Shown here piece after piece: positions 1 through 5,915 of a stretch of DNA of 11,258 nucleotides. The stretch comes from Patescibacteria group bacterium (GTDB taxonomy: Bacteria > Patescibacteriota > UBA1384 > JAGGWG01), in assembly GCA_028698375.1 (NCBI GenBank), contig JAQVDI010000018.1, positions 1 to 11,258 on the forward strand, given 5' to 3'. The notes below the pieces were generated by a model. It searched no databases, had not been told where the DNA came from, and was given only the letters and a program-made list of their open reading frames with translations. Within the stretch, counting starts at the first letter, position 1, and every line of letters begins with the position of its first letter. A program made the translations under genes and the position numbers.

Positions 1-886
1 CCAACTGATCCACGCTTCTATCCATTGGCGGATAAGCATCAACTTCGGTTACACCCGCTAGACCATAACCAATTGTATAAATAGGAATTTTTTCATTACG
101 ATAAAAATCTAAAACTTGTTTATTGGTTGCATCGATATTACCATTTTGCACCCCATCACTTAAAAGAATAGTAATTTTTTGACTTTTAAGATAACGATCT
201 GACTCATTAGCTTTAGACTGGGCTAGCATTCCATCAAAATCATAATTTTTTCCATCACCACTGTATTTGCCGCCACCACCAGCCAAAAGTAAACCATCAC
301 CCATATTGGTATAATTACGATCATAATTAGCAACCGTTAAACTCTCAACTGATTCTTTAAGCACTGCTGGATCAAGAGAAAAATCATTCCATTTTTTCGT
401 TTCCGTCATTTTGCCAGGATCACAAAAACCAGAAACACCCCATGCCCCGCAGCCAAAAGAAACAAGACCCAATCTAATTTTATTCTCCTCACTTCTCTGA
501 TCGTTTGATTGTGCAATTAAATCAATCAAATTATTCAAAGTTTTTTTAACACTTTTAAGTTTTGCTTGCCCGGAAGCGTCTACGTCATTCATACTTCTAG
601 ACAAATCTATCACAGTCACAATGTCAATTGGTTGACTTATAATAGACTCGCTACCAATACCAGTAATATTTAATTGCACTGCCAAAGATTGCCCGGGGAC
701 GATAGGAGTGGTTGTTGGCTCGGGATTGACTATTTTTGTCACTTTTGATCCTATCACATCATCTACTGCAAAATTTTGCACATTCCTGTTTAAAGGCGAA
801 ACCATACCTAAAGAAACAGAGAACAAAAAAGAAAGAACTAAACTTAAAATGATAACTGCTCCTTTTTGCCAAACCCCAATTTTCAT
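1..886 (-). CDS. Von Willebrand factor A domain protein, N-terminal part (runs off left edge)
   Basis: About 295 residues are visible; the C-terminus lies beyond base 1. The protein starts with a short basic segment (MKIGVWQKG) and a hydrophobic stretch at residues 10-28, a signal peptide or membrane anchor that would place the rest outside the cytoplasm. From about residue 85 there is a VWA fold: the strand DIVTVID leads into the MIDAS motif DLSRS (D94, S96, S98), a YTNMGDGL segment supplies the MIDAS threonine (T193), and ILLSDG supplies the third aspartate (D244). All expected metal-site residues are present, so it should bind a divalent cation and a protein ligand. A Gly-rich loop (LAGGGGKYSGDG) and two cysteines near GCGAWGVSGFC sit within the domain. 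The chosen ATG lies 7 bases after a TATAAT box. The ligand is unknown; a role in adhesion, cell-surface assembly or pilus-like structures is inference. Confidence 0.85.
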   Translation of the reverse strand, partial: MKIGVWQKGAVIILSLVLSFLFSVSLGMVSPLNRNVQNFAVDDVIGSKVTKIVNPEPTTTPIVPGQSLAVQLNITGIGSESIISQPIDIVTVIDLSRSMNDVDASGQAKLKSVKKTLNNLIDLIAQSNDQRSEENKIRLGLVSFGCGAWGVSGFCDPGKMTETKKWNDFSLDPAVLKESVESLTVANYDRNYTNMGDGLLLAGGGGKYSGDGKNYDFDGMLAQSKANESDRYLKSQKITILLSDGVQNGNIDATNKQVLDFYRNEKIPIYTIGYGLAGVTEVDAYPPMDRSVDQL

Positions 887-893
887 TATTTAA

Positions 894-902
894 ATTATAA
901 CA
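894..902 (-). promoter_or_regulatory. Extended -10 promoter of the VWA gene, predicted leaderless start
   Basis: On the minus strand the sequence reads TGTTATAAT, a consensus extended -10 element (TG, one base, TATAAT). The -10 box ends at 894 and the ATG begins at 886, with 7 bases between, so transcription is expected to start at or next to the A of the ATG. The -35 position is a T-run (917-922) with little resemblance to TTGACA, which fits an extended -10 promoter. Confidence 0.55.
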
Positions 903-946
903 CAAAAAAAATAATCAAAAAAATAATTATTTATTAAACTTAAATT

Positions 947-1411
947 TTATTTTTGTTTTTTATAGCCAACCCAAGCTGCCAAATCATCTAAAGACTGCTT
1001 TCCTGATTTTTTATCGTCTTTATAAACCCAAGAAGGGACACCTTCAATATTTTTTTCAGTGCAAATTTGACTATTCTCTGCGACATAACAATCAATTTTT
1101 TCTAAAAATTCTGCGCCTGATCCAAAAGCCTCTATTTGCTCATGGCAATAAGGACACGACTCACCATAAAATAAAATAGCCCCAACTTGAGTTAATTTTT
1201 TAGCTAAACCAATTTTATCCACTTCTTCCCAATTAGTCACCTCTTGAGATGGAGAACTTTCCTGATTTGTCTCTGAAGAACTAACTAAAGAAGAATCCTC
1301 ATTATTAGTCGCACGAACATAAAGAAAACCAATAATCGCAAAAAATAAAATAACAAAAATCAATACTCCCAAACCGACAGTACGTGCCTGCTTGTCACTT
1401 TCTTTGGACAT
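947..1411 (-). CDS. Membrane-anchored thioredoxin-fold protein with CPYC motif
   Basis: A 154-residue protein with one N-terminal transmembrane segment (about residues 12-33), a Ser/Glu-rich linker (38-60) and a small thioredoxin-like domain (about 61-154). The active-site motif is CPYC (C86-C89) after a hydrophobic strand (GAILFYGES), and GVPSW gives the expected cis-proline loop (P126). Two more cysteines (C108, C117) could form a structural disulfide or relay electrons. The basic cytoplasmic N-terminus and acidic linker suggest the redox domain faces outside. It is probably a thiol-disulfide oxidoreductase acting on exported proteins; the VWA protein encoded next to it, with cysteines in its domain, is a possible client, but that is inference. 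Thioredoxin-like domains of this kind in Patescibacteria are often found near vitamin K epoxide reductase genes; none is visible here. No clear Shine-Dalgarno sequence precedes the ATG. Confidence 0.75.
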   Translation of the reverse strand: MSKESDKQARTVGLGVLIFVILFFAIIGFLYVRATNNEDSSLVSSSETNQESSPSQEVTNWEEVDKIGLAKKLTQVGAILFYGESCPYCHEQIEAFGSGAEFLEKIDCYVAENSQICTEKNIEGVPSWVYKDDKKSGKQSLDDLAAWVGYKKQK

Positions 1412-1498
1412 AAAAAATAAATTAATTTATAGTGTTTTTAGCCTACCGAAAATCACTAGACAATGCAAGCAACAACTTATTGATTAAATCAATTTATT

Positions 1499-1672
1499 CT
1501 ACTTTGCCTCTTCGTGCAAAATATGTCTACGATCAAATTTACAATATTTTTTAAGATTCAATTTTTTTTGTTCCAAAATCACGTTTTTACTTTTTTTTGT
1601 CCGATAATTAACCCGTTTACAAACGGAACAAGTCAAACGAATCAAATTTTTGGTTTTTTTAGCATCAGCCAT
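1499..1672 (-). CDS. rpmG: 50S ribosomal protein L33
   Basis: A 57-residue basic protein matching L33 along its length: a KNLIRLTCSVCKRVNY segment, a Lys-rich turn (RTKKSKN), then LNLKKYCKFDRRHILH and a short acidic tail. L33 is a small protein of the large ribosomal subunit near the E site. The zinc-type form normally has two CxxC pairs; here the first is intact (C15, C18), while the second reads C44-K-F-D47, so the fourth cysteine is replaced by aspartate. Three Cys plus Asp or His50 could still bind zinc, or the site may be decaying. The ATG at 1672 gives the usual L33 start and length. It lies downstream of the tRNA cluster on the same strand, an arrangement seen in many bacteria (tRNA-Trp next to rpmG, then secE-nusG), but here the next gene is the thioredoxin-fold protein, not secE. 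Confidence 0.9.
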   Translation of the reverse strand: MADAKKTKNLIRLTCSVCKRVNYRTKKSKNVILEQKKLNLKKYCKFDRRHILHEEAK

Positions 1673-1698
1673 AAGATTAAAATTGACGCAGCAGTGTC

Positions 1699-1728
1699 AT
1701 CCTAAGGACGCCAGCAGGCGCGAAGGAT
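1699..1728. repeat. REP-like interrupted palindrome between tRNA-Leu and rpmG
   Basis: A GC-rich island in AT-rich DNA. The outer arms ATCCT (1699-1703) and AGGAT (1724-1728) enclose inner arms CGCC (1709-1712) and GGCG (1717-1720) around a 4-base loop. The flanking text (GTCATCCT ... CGAAGGATTT) resembles the widespread 'GTCATCCTGAGCGAAGCGAAGGAT'-type dispersed palindromes. It lies in the leader between the tRNA and L33 genes and would fold in either transcript. It lacks a T-run on either side, so it is not a standard terminator. Confidence 0.45.
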
Positions 1729-1818
1729 TTAAGCCACTACATTTTTTATTAAAGCTACTCTAGCTTAACAAAAAAATTTGTATTTTGCAAACGTTTTACA
1801 GTCCAACAACAATTTTTT

Positions 1819-1905
1819 TACCAGGGGCGGGACTCGAACCCGCACGACGTTTTCAGCGTCAAAGGATTTTAAGTCCTTCGTGTCTACCGATTCCACCACC
1901 CTGGC
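1819..1905 (-). tRNA. tRNA-Leu (UAA)
   Basis: An 87-base class II tRNA without encoded CCA. The acceptor 5' strand GCCAGGG pairs with CCCTGGT, leaving a G1-U72 wobble as the first pair, with A73 as discriminator. The anticodon arm is AAGGA-CTTAAAA-TCCTT, giving anticodon UAA. A long variable arm (about TGACGCTGAAAACGTCGT) and the T-arm GCGGG-TTCGAGT-CCCGC complete the molecule. It is the last of three same-strand tRNAs. Confidence 0.95.
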
Positions 1906-1965
1906 TTAATTTTTTCTTCAAATTTTTAATTCAGAATTTAAAATTCATCATTCTAAATTTTAATT

Positions 1966-2049
1966 TGGGGAAGGGAGGATTCGAACCTCCGTAGCCACAA
2001 GGGCGCCAGTTTTACAGACTGGTGCATTTGACCGCTCTGCCACCTCCCC
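1966..2049 (-). tRNA. tRNA-Tyr (GUA)
   Basis: An 84-base class II tRNA without encoded CCA. The acceptor GGGGAGG pairs with CTTCCCC, including one G-U pair, and A73 is the discriminator. The anticodon arm CCAGT-CTGTAAA-ACTGG gives anticodon GUA. The extended variable arm is the normal bacterial tRNA-Tyr form. The T-arm is GGAGG-TTCGAAT-CCTCC. It lies 60 bases upstream of tRNA-Leu; the spacer is AT-rich and degenerate. Confidence 0.95.
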
Positions 2050-2101
2050 AAGAAATAACTTAAAACGCTACCAAAATAACAAAAAATAATTCTAAAATCA
2101 A

Positions 2102-2175
2102 TGGCAGGAGCGGAGGGGATCGAACCCCCAACATCGGTTTTGGAGACCGATAGTTTACCATTAGCCTACGCTCCC
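2102..2175 (-). tRNA. tRNA-Trp (CCA anticodon), with encoded 3' CCA
   Basis: A 74-base tRNA including a genome-encoded CCA at 2104-2102. The acceptor GGGAGCG pairs with CGCTCCT, a G1-U72 first pair, and G73 is the discriminator expected for tRNA-Trp. The anticodon arm TCGGT-CTCCAAA-ACCGA gives anticodon CCA. The T-arm is GGGGG-TTCGATC-CCCTC. The D-stem appears to have one mismatch. No UCA (opal-reading) anticodon is seen here, so this tRNA gives no sign of UGA recoding. Confidence 0.93.
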
Positions 2176-2211
2176 AAAATTTTTTTAATACCTAAAAATC
2201 AAACTTTAATT

Positions 2212-2240
2212 ATTTTGGCATTAAGACTTAATCAGGTCAA
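2212..2240 (-). promoter_or_regulatory. Probable promoter of the Trp-Tyr-Leu tRNA cluster
   Basis: On the minus strand TTGACC (2240-2235), a 17-base spacer and CAAAAT (2217-2212). The -35 matches 5 of 6 consensus bases and the -10 matches 4 of 6. Transcription would start near 2205, about 30 bases before tRNA-Trp. The -35 begins only a few bases after the stop codon of the TPR gene, so read-through from the upstream operon is also possible. Confidence 0.4.
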
Positions 2241-2243
2241 TAA

Positions 2244-2876
2244 TTAATTAATTTTTTTCTCTAATGATTCCAGAATAGAACGGTAGCGAACATTATGTGG
2301 CTCTGCTTCTAAGGCTTGTGTAATAGCATCTTTAGCTTCAGCAAATTTTTCTAAACCAATCAATGCTAAAGACAAATCAGCCCAGCGATATCCAATTTTA
2401 TTGTTATAATGCAACGCCTTATCTAAATTTTCTACCGCTTTAATATAATCCTTGCTACGAAGATACGCTAAACCCAAAGCATGAAAATAAAAACCATTGG
2501 CACTTTCTCTTTTAGCAGCAGCATTTAAAGCTGCAATAGCATTTTCGTATTTATGTTCTTCAAGATACAAAAGACCTAATTCGTAAAAAATTTCTGGTCT
2601 TTGATTAAACAAAGTTAAAAGTTTTAACAAAACTTTTTCAGCTTTATCTTTTTCTCCTTTTCTTTTTAAGCTACGCACTTTTTCTAAAGCTTTTTCTAAC
2701 TCCAATTTGTTCTTGAGCTTTTTTTCGCGCTCTTCTTGAACAGCTTGAACTTTTTCTTTTATCGGACTAGTCACCGCCAATGATTGACTTTCGGTCGCAC
2801 TACCCAAATTGGTAAATTTTCTAAAAAGAATAATCAAGATTACGGCTAAAACAATAATAAGTAGAATTTGTATCAT
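2244..2876 (-). CDS. Membrane-anchored tetratricopeptide repeat protein
   Basis: A 210-residue protein. Residues 2-18 form one N-terminal transmembrane anchor, followed by a short basic linker. Residues about 38-80 are highly charged (Glu/Lys) and likely helical or coiled-coil. Three TPR units follow at about 92-195, recognisable from the pattern YELGLLYLEEHKYENAIA, FHALGLAYLRSKDYIKAV and WADLSLALIGLEKFAEAKD. TPRs are protein-binding scaffolds. The start lies 7 bases after the stop of the PSP1-family gene, with AAAGGA directly before the ATG but too close (2 bases) for an ideal Shine-Dalgarno sequence, so translational coupling is likely. The partner is unknown. The anchor topology would allow the TPR to face either side; the linker's basic residues just after the helix favour the cytoplasmic side, but this is weak. 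Confidence 0.82.
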   Translation of the reverse strand: MIQILLIIVLAVILIILFRKFTNLGSATESQSLAVTSPIKEKVQAVQEEREKKLKNKLELEKALEKVRSLKRKGEKDKAEKVLLKLLTLFNQRPEIFYELGLLYLEEHKYENAIAALNAAAKRESANGFYFHALGLAYLRSKDYIKAVENLDKALHYNNKIGYRWADLSLALIGLEKFAEAKDAITQALEAEPHNVRYRSILESLEKKIN

Positions 2877-2883
2877 GATCCTT

Positions 2884-3711
2884 TTAATTTAAATCAGTTA
2901 CTTTATAAGTGCCACGATTGCCCTCTTTGAACTCAACCAAAACTTCTTCTTTTAAAATATTTTTGCTTAAAACAACTGCTTCTTGATTATTAATTTTAAC
3001 ATTTGATCCGATTTTTGGCAAATTTTTTGCCGCTTCTTGATAAGCTTTTTGCTCAAAAATTAAACAACACCGCAATCTACCGCAAAGACCTTTAAACTTT
3101 TCTTTGTTATTTTCAGCTAAACCCTGTTCCGCCAAAACATTTTTGTTTACTTTGGGTAATTCAAATAAAAAACGATTACAACAAACTTGATTGCCACAAA
3201 TTCCTGCCCCACCAACAATTTGTGCAGATGATCTGGGGCTAATTTGTTGTAAACGAATTACATAGGAATATTGCCCAATCAAATCACGCAAAAGACCACG
3301 GAAATCAACCCTATCCGGCGCTGTGTAGTAAAAAATCATTTTCTTTTGGTCAAATGTTAAATGCGTCTTAATAGGTTTCATCCCCGCTTCATACAAATTA
3401 TTTTTTTTAATTAAATCGCGAAATTTAGTAAATGCTTCTTTTTCTTTTTTACTAGCGTTAATTAAATACGAATTTAATCCCGAATCATCATTTTCAAAAA
3501 ATTTAATAAATTTGATTTCAGCATTCGTTTTATAAGCTGCTTTCTGGGGTGACCAATCTAAAATTTTAGCTAATTCTTGCCCCCAACTTGTTTCAACTAA
3601 AACGTATTTTTGATCAAAATTTTTTAATTCAGTATTTTTTGATTTATCAAAAAGAATTTTAATAATATTTTCATCAGCACCAGTTTTAACCAGAATATAA
3701 TTGTTAGCCAT
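2884..3711 (-). CDS. ricT: PSP1-domain protein, RicT/YaaT family
   Basis: A 275-residue protein. The N-terminal 60 residues (with ETSWGQELAKIL) match the start of the PSP1 fold, and the diagnostic Cys-rich core lies at about 168-220: GGAGICGNQVCCNRF and FKGLCGRLRCCLIFE, with C172, C177, C178, C210, C215 and C216. In Bacillus subtilis, RicT (YaaT) joins RicA and RicF in an iron-sulfur-containing complex that affects RNase Y-dependent mRNA maturation and Spo0A signalling. All six core cysteines are kept here, so cluster binding is likely. It lies directly downstream of the delta-prime-like gene, as in the holB-yaaT order of Firmicutes, which supports both calls. No RicA or RicF homologue is visible in the window. 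It starts 18 bases after the upstream stop with no clear Shine-Dalgarno sequence. Confidence 0.88.
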   Translation of the reverse strand: MANNYILVKTGADENIIKILFDKSKNTELKNFDQKYVLVETSWGQELAKILDWSPQKAAYKTNAEIKFIKFFENDDSGLNSYLINASKKEKEAFTKFRDLIKKNNLYEAGMKPIKTHLTFDQKKMIFYYTAPDRVDFRGLLRDLIGQYSYVIRLQQISPRSSAQIVGGAGICGNQVCCNRFLFELPKVNKNVLAEQGLAENNKEKFKGLCGRLRCCLIFEQKAYQEAAKNLPKIGSNVKINNQEAVVLSKNILKEEVLVEFKEGNRGTYKVTDLN

Positions 3712-3729
3712 GTTTTTACTAATTTTTAA

Positions 3730-4368
3730 TTACCTAGTAATAAGGTTAGCATATAGATTTAACCAAAAAAGATCAATACTAACATTTATTTTTTTAACTA
3801 AAATATAATTTTTAACTATTATTTCTCTTTGCTTCTCATTTTTATATCCTTTAAAATTAACCCAATTTTCCAATAAATCACGCATTTCATTCAAACTTTT
3901 AGGTTTATTCTGCCACCAAGTATTTAAATCCACATGCTGTGCGATAAAAAACGGCTCAACGCTCTCTTGATCTTGATAAGCCAAATTGATTTTTTGGCAA
4001 CGAGACAAAATAGTGTTCAAAATGCCTTGAGTTGAATCAGTTTGCAAAATATAAATTTCTCCTTTTTTAACTTCTTCCAAACGTTTTAATAACGTATTTT
4101 GAATTATTTTTGATAAGTTTGAAAAATTAGGTAGAAAAAAAACTCTTAAACCAAAAATTGATTTTTGATCCATTTTGTTAAGTGCTTCTCTGATATCTTT
4201 AACGGCATCTGTTTCACTTTGCACGAAATCAAACAAAATGGCATTTTTATCGTCAAATAAATTATCAAAAAGCATAATTTTAAAATCTTCCAAATCAACT
4301 TTACCCACAAATAAAAAACTGCCCTGATTCTGCTTTTTAATCGTTAAAAATATTTCTTGAAGTTCCAC
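3730..4368 (-). CDS. holB: DNA polymerase III delta-prime-like protein, short form lacking the P-loop
   Basis: A 212-residue protein starting at GTG. The clearest match is at residues 72-128: GLRVFFLPNFSNLSKIIQ, NTLLKRLEE (91-99), IYILQTDSTQGILNTI and SRCQ (122-125). These parallel the delta-prime clamp-loader block with its 'NALLKTLEEP' and sensor 'SRCQ' segments. Delta-prime opens and loads the sliding clamp with DnaX and delta. Full-length delta-prime is usually over 300 residues; here there is no Walker A motif, no zinc finger and only a short, divergent C-terminal part. Delta-prime is naturally ATPase-inactive, so losing the P-loop need not abolish its role. The gene starts an operon with ricT and the TPR protein. 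GTG is preferred because no ATG precedes it in frame before a stop at 4399-4401 and it lies 7 bases after a good -10 box. Confidence 0.75.
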   Translation of the reverse strand: MELQEIFLTIKKQNQGSFLFVGKVDLEDFKIMLFDNLFDDKNAILFDFVQSETDAVKDIREALNKMDQKSIFGLRVFFLPNFSNLSKIIQNTLLKRLEEVKKGEIYILQTDSTQGILNTILSRCQKINLAYQDQESVEPFFIAQHVDLNTWWQNKPKSLNEMRDLLENWVNFKGYKNEKQREIIVKNYILVKKINVSIDLFWLNLYANLITR

Positions 4369-4375
4369 AAAATTT

Positions 4376-4404
4376 AATATACAACATTTAGAACCTAATC
4401 ACAA
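4376..4404 (-). promoter_or_regulatory. Promoter of the holB-ricT-TPR operon, predicted leaderless start
   Basis: On the minus strand TTGTGA (4404-4399), a 17-base spacer and TATATT (4381-4376). The GTG start codon begins 7 bases after the -10 box, so the first transcribed base should coincide with or touch the start codon. Confidence 0.6.
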
Positions 4405-4518
4405 AAGAAACAAGAGACAAAAAAACAATAATCAAAATTAAAATTTATAACTTATTTATAACTTTCCCTTTCGATTAAACGCTTTGCTTTTTAGTCGTTC
4501 AAACGGGTTTCTTAATTA

Positions 4519-4547
4519 TTGTATCTTTTTCATAATTGTATTATATT
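4519..4547 (+). promoter_or_regulatory. Promoter of the zinc-ribbon gene, predicted leaderless start
   Basis: TTGTAT (4519-4524), a 17-base spacer and TATATT (4542-4547). The ATG at 4554 follows 6 bases after the -10 box, leaving no room for a ribosome binding site. It is divergent from the holB promoter; the 114 bases between them (4405-4518) show no further clear site. Confidence 0.6.
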
Positions 4548-4553
4548 TAACTT

Positions 4554-4847
4554 ATGTCAGATCAAAATGAAATTGATTCAAACGTTCCTCTCCAAGATAA
4601 ACAAATAATTTGTGCTAAATGCGCAAAACCTTTTATTTGGACTGCTGCTGAACAAAAATATTATCAACAAAAAGGACTAAAACACGAACCTAAACTTTGT
4701 CTTGACTGTCGAAAAGAACGAAAAGATATGGCTCCTAAAGAAATTACTTGTCTAAAATGTGGTCGTCACGGCCACGTTAAAGGTGAAGTCCCTAGCTTAA
4801 AGGGCTATTGCGAACCTTGTTTCGAAATAATCAAAAAAGAAAAATAA
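4554..4847 (+). CDS. Small protein with two zinc-ribbon modules (zf-trcl type plus second four-Cys motif)
   Basis: A 97-residue soluble protein. The first module (about 17-55) fits the 'probable zinc-ribbon' family seen in many bacteria: DKQIICAKCAKPFIWTAAEQ with C20 and C23, a KYYQQKGLKHEPKLC segment and C49/C52 (CLDC). The second module (64-91) has C66/C69 (CLKC) and C86/C89 (CEPC). All eight cysteines are present, so two zinc sites are likely. Lys-rich stretches (RKERKDM, IIKKEK) are consistent with nucleic-acid binding, but the function of this family is not established. The gene is a single transcription unit with its own promoter, and it ends 16 bases from the convergent L28 gene with no obvious terminator between. 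Confidence 0.8.
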   Translation: MSDQNEIDSNVPLQDKQIICAKCAKPFIWTAAEQKYYQQKGLKHEPKLCLDCRKERKDMAPKEITCLKCGRHGHVKGEVPSLKGYCEPCFEIIKKEK

Positions 4848-4863
4848 AAACTTACACTAAATT

Positions 4864-5070
4864 CTATCTTGTGTGTTCAGGACTTTTACTTTCATCTCCC
4901 CGGGCATGAGCACGACGACATTTAGAACAAATATTCATTTTTTGCCATTCTCCTTTATATAGAACCATTGATTTTTGCAAATTAGGTCTAAATAATCTTT
5001 TTGTTTTAACTTGAGAGTGGCTAACAGAATTGCCCTTGCCTTCTCTTTTTCCACAGATTTCACATTTCAT
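4864..5070 (-). CDS. rpmB: 50S ribosomal protein L28, zinc-binding form
   Basis: A 68-residue protein with the L28 signature: MKCEICGKREGKGNSVSHSQ, then KTKRLFRPNLQ and NICSKCRRAH. L28 binds 23S rRNA near the exit site region of the large subunit. The four cysteines of the zinc form (C3, C6, C48, C51) are all present, unlike the L33 of this window, which has lost one. The length is at the short end for L28. It is monocistronic, convergent with the zinc-ribbon gene and divergent from the M50 protease gene. A probable promoter lies at 5121-5148, and a palindrome falls in the predicted 5' leader. Confidence 0.93.
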   Translation of the reverse strand: MKCEICGKREGKGNSVSHSQVKTKRLFRPNLQKSMVLYKGEWQKMNICSKCRRAHARGDESKSPEHTR

Positions 5071-5090
5071 AAATTTTAATTAATTTTTTA

Positions 5091-5112
5091 TTCTTCGAGC
5101 AAAGTCGAGAAG
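5091..5112. repeat. Short REP-like palindrome in the rpmB leader
   Basis: TTCTTCGA (5091-5098), loop GCAAAG, TCGAGAAG (5105-5112): seven base pairs with one bulged base. The minus-strand text CTTCTCGACTTTGCTCGAAG resembles the dispersed 'TTCTCGACTTCGCTCGAA' palindromes common in many genomes. If the predicted promoter is right, it forms the 5' end of the rpmB mRNA and could stabilise or regulate it. Confidence 0.4.
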
Positions 5113-5120
5113 CTTTCATT

Positions 5121-5148
5121 AATGTAAGTTCCCCACAAGGTCGAACAA
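5121..5148 (-). promoter_or_regulatory. rpmB: Possible rpmB promoter
   Basis: On the minus strand TTGTTC (5148-5143), a 16-base spacer and TACATT (5126-5121). A start near 5114 would give a leader of about 44 bases that contains the 5091-5112 palindrome. Confidence 0.4.
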
Positions 5149-5173
5149 TATATTTTTCTCTTGTTTCTCTTTT

Positions 5174-5182
5174 TGCTATACT
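5174..5182 (+). promoter_or_regulatory. Extended -10 promoter of the M50 protease gene
   Basis: TGCTATACT, an extended -10 element (TG, one base, TATACT). There is no good -35 at 17 bases, as is usual for this class. Transcription near 5189 gives a leader of about 26 bases without a clear Shine-Dalgarno sequence. Confidence 0.5.
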
Positions 5183-5214
5183 ATAGACTAACAATAATTA
5201 ACTAAAAAATCAAG

Positions 5215-5865
5215 ATGTTATTATTTCAAGTTCTACAAAACCCTCTTCTGGCAATTGGTTTTTTTGCTGGTATAATTTTAGCTTTAACAATTCACGAATA
5301 CGCTCATGCTTGGGCTGCTGTTCGCGCCGGCGATTTAACTCCAAAATTAGCTGGTCGATTAACTTTAAATCCCTTAGCCCACTTAGATCCTATGGGCACA
5401 GTTTTTTTACTTTTAGCTGGCTTTGGCTGGGGCAAACCAGTGCCAATCAATCCATTTAATTTACCCAATCCCCAAAAATCACAAGCTTTAATTTCTTTAG
5501 CTGGACCTTTTTCCAATATCCTTCTAGCCGTTCTTATCGCTATCCCCATTAGACTATTTAATCTAGATATTATTTCTCACACAATCTTAAATTCACAAAT
5601 TATAATGGTTTTACAAATGATTGTAGAAATTAATTTACTTCTAGCAGTATTTAATTTAATTCCCATCCCTCCCCTTGATGGCTCAAAAGTTTTGTTTGCC
5701 TTTACTTCCCAAGAAACTCAAGTCTCAATTGAACGCATTGGCCCTTTTATTTTATTTGGTTTATTGTTTGTTTCCTTTTTTACGCCATTCAATATTTTCT
5801 CTTTAACCATTCTACCAATTATCCAATATCTAAATTATTTAGTAACGGCTTTTCCTTTTTCCTAA
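5215..5865 (+). CDS. Site-2 protease family (M50) membrane metalloprotease
   Basis: A 216-residue, very hydrophobic protein. Residues 12-32 hold the first catalytic helix with HEYAH (H27, E28, H31), the zinc-binding HExxH motif. A GRLTLNPLAHLDPMG segment (47-61) follows, typical of the compact YwhC-like M50 group. GFGWGKPVPINPFNL (69-83) is also characteristic, and NLIPIPPLDG (147-156) supplies the third zinc ligand, D155. About five or six transmembrane segments are expected. Enzymes of this family cut substrate helices inside the membrane, often releasing a membrane-tethered regulator. No PDZ domain is present and no anti-sigma factor or other substrate is visible nearby, so the target is unknown. 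The gene precedes the small membrane protein on the same strand, but the 115-base gap and separate promoter argue against an operon. Confidence 0.92.
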   Translation: MLLFQVLQNPLLAIGFFAGIILALTIHEYAHAWAAVRAGDLTPKLAGRLTLNPLAHLDPMGTVFLLLAGFGWGKPVPINPFNLPNPQKSQALISLAGPFSNILLAVLIAIPIRLFNLDIISHTILNSQIIMVLQMIVEINLLLAVFNLIPIPPLDGSKVLFAFTSQETQVSIERIGPFILFGLLFVSFFTPFNIFSLTILPIIQYLNYLVTAFPFS

Positions 5866-5915
5866 ATTATAGCTTATCCCTCACTCAGCCACAGCAGCGA
5901 TGAATAGTGGGACTA

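Noticed and set aside
708..893. A plus-strand open frame opposite the VWA gene
   Set aside because: The minus-strand frame is open for 295 codons with a complete VWA metal site and a promoter; this is antisense shadow.
1514..1705. A plus-strand open frame over the L33 gene
   Set aside because: The opposite strand encodes a clear L33 with family motifs; the plus-strand product is a Phe-rich shadow of Lys-rich codons.
1752..1766. AAGCTA-CTC-TAGCTT hairpin downstream of tRNA-Leu as a terminator
   Set aside because: The stem is only six mostly A-T pairs and neither strand has a T-run directly after it.
1785..1994. A plus-strand open frame across the tRNA genes
   Set aside because: It is the complement of tRNA-Leu and part of tRNA-Tyr; the peptide simply reads the T-arm and anticodon sequences.
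4405..4518. Possible regulatory RNA in the divergent holB/zinc-ribbon spacer
   Set aside because: Only short imperfect repeats (AACG-type) are visible and no stable hairpin; the region is sufficiently explained by two promoters at its ends.
5304..5549. A minus-strand frame inside the M50 protease gene
   Set aside because: It is antisense to the HEYAH and GWGKPVP coding region; no promoter or ribosome binding site.
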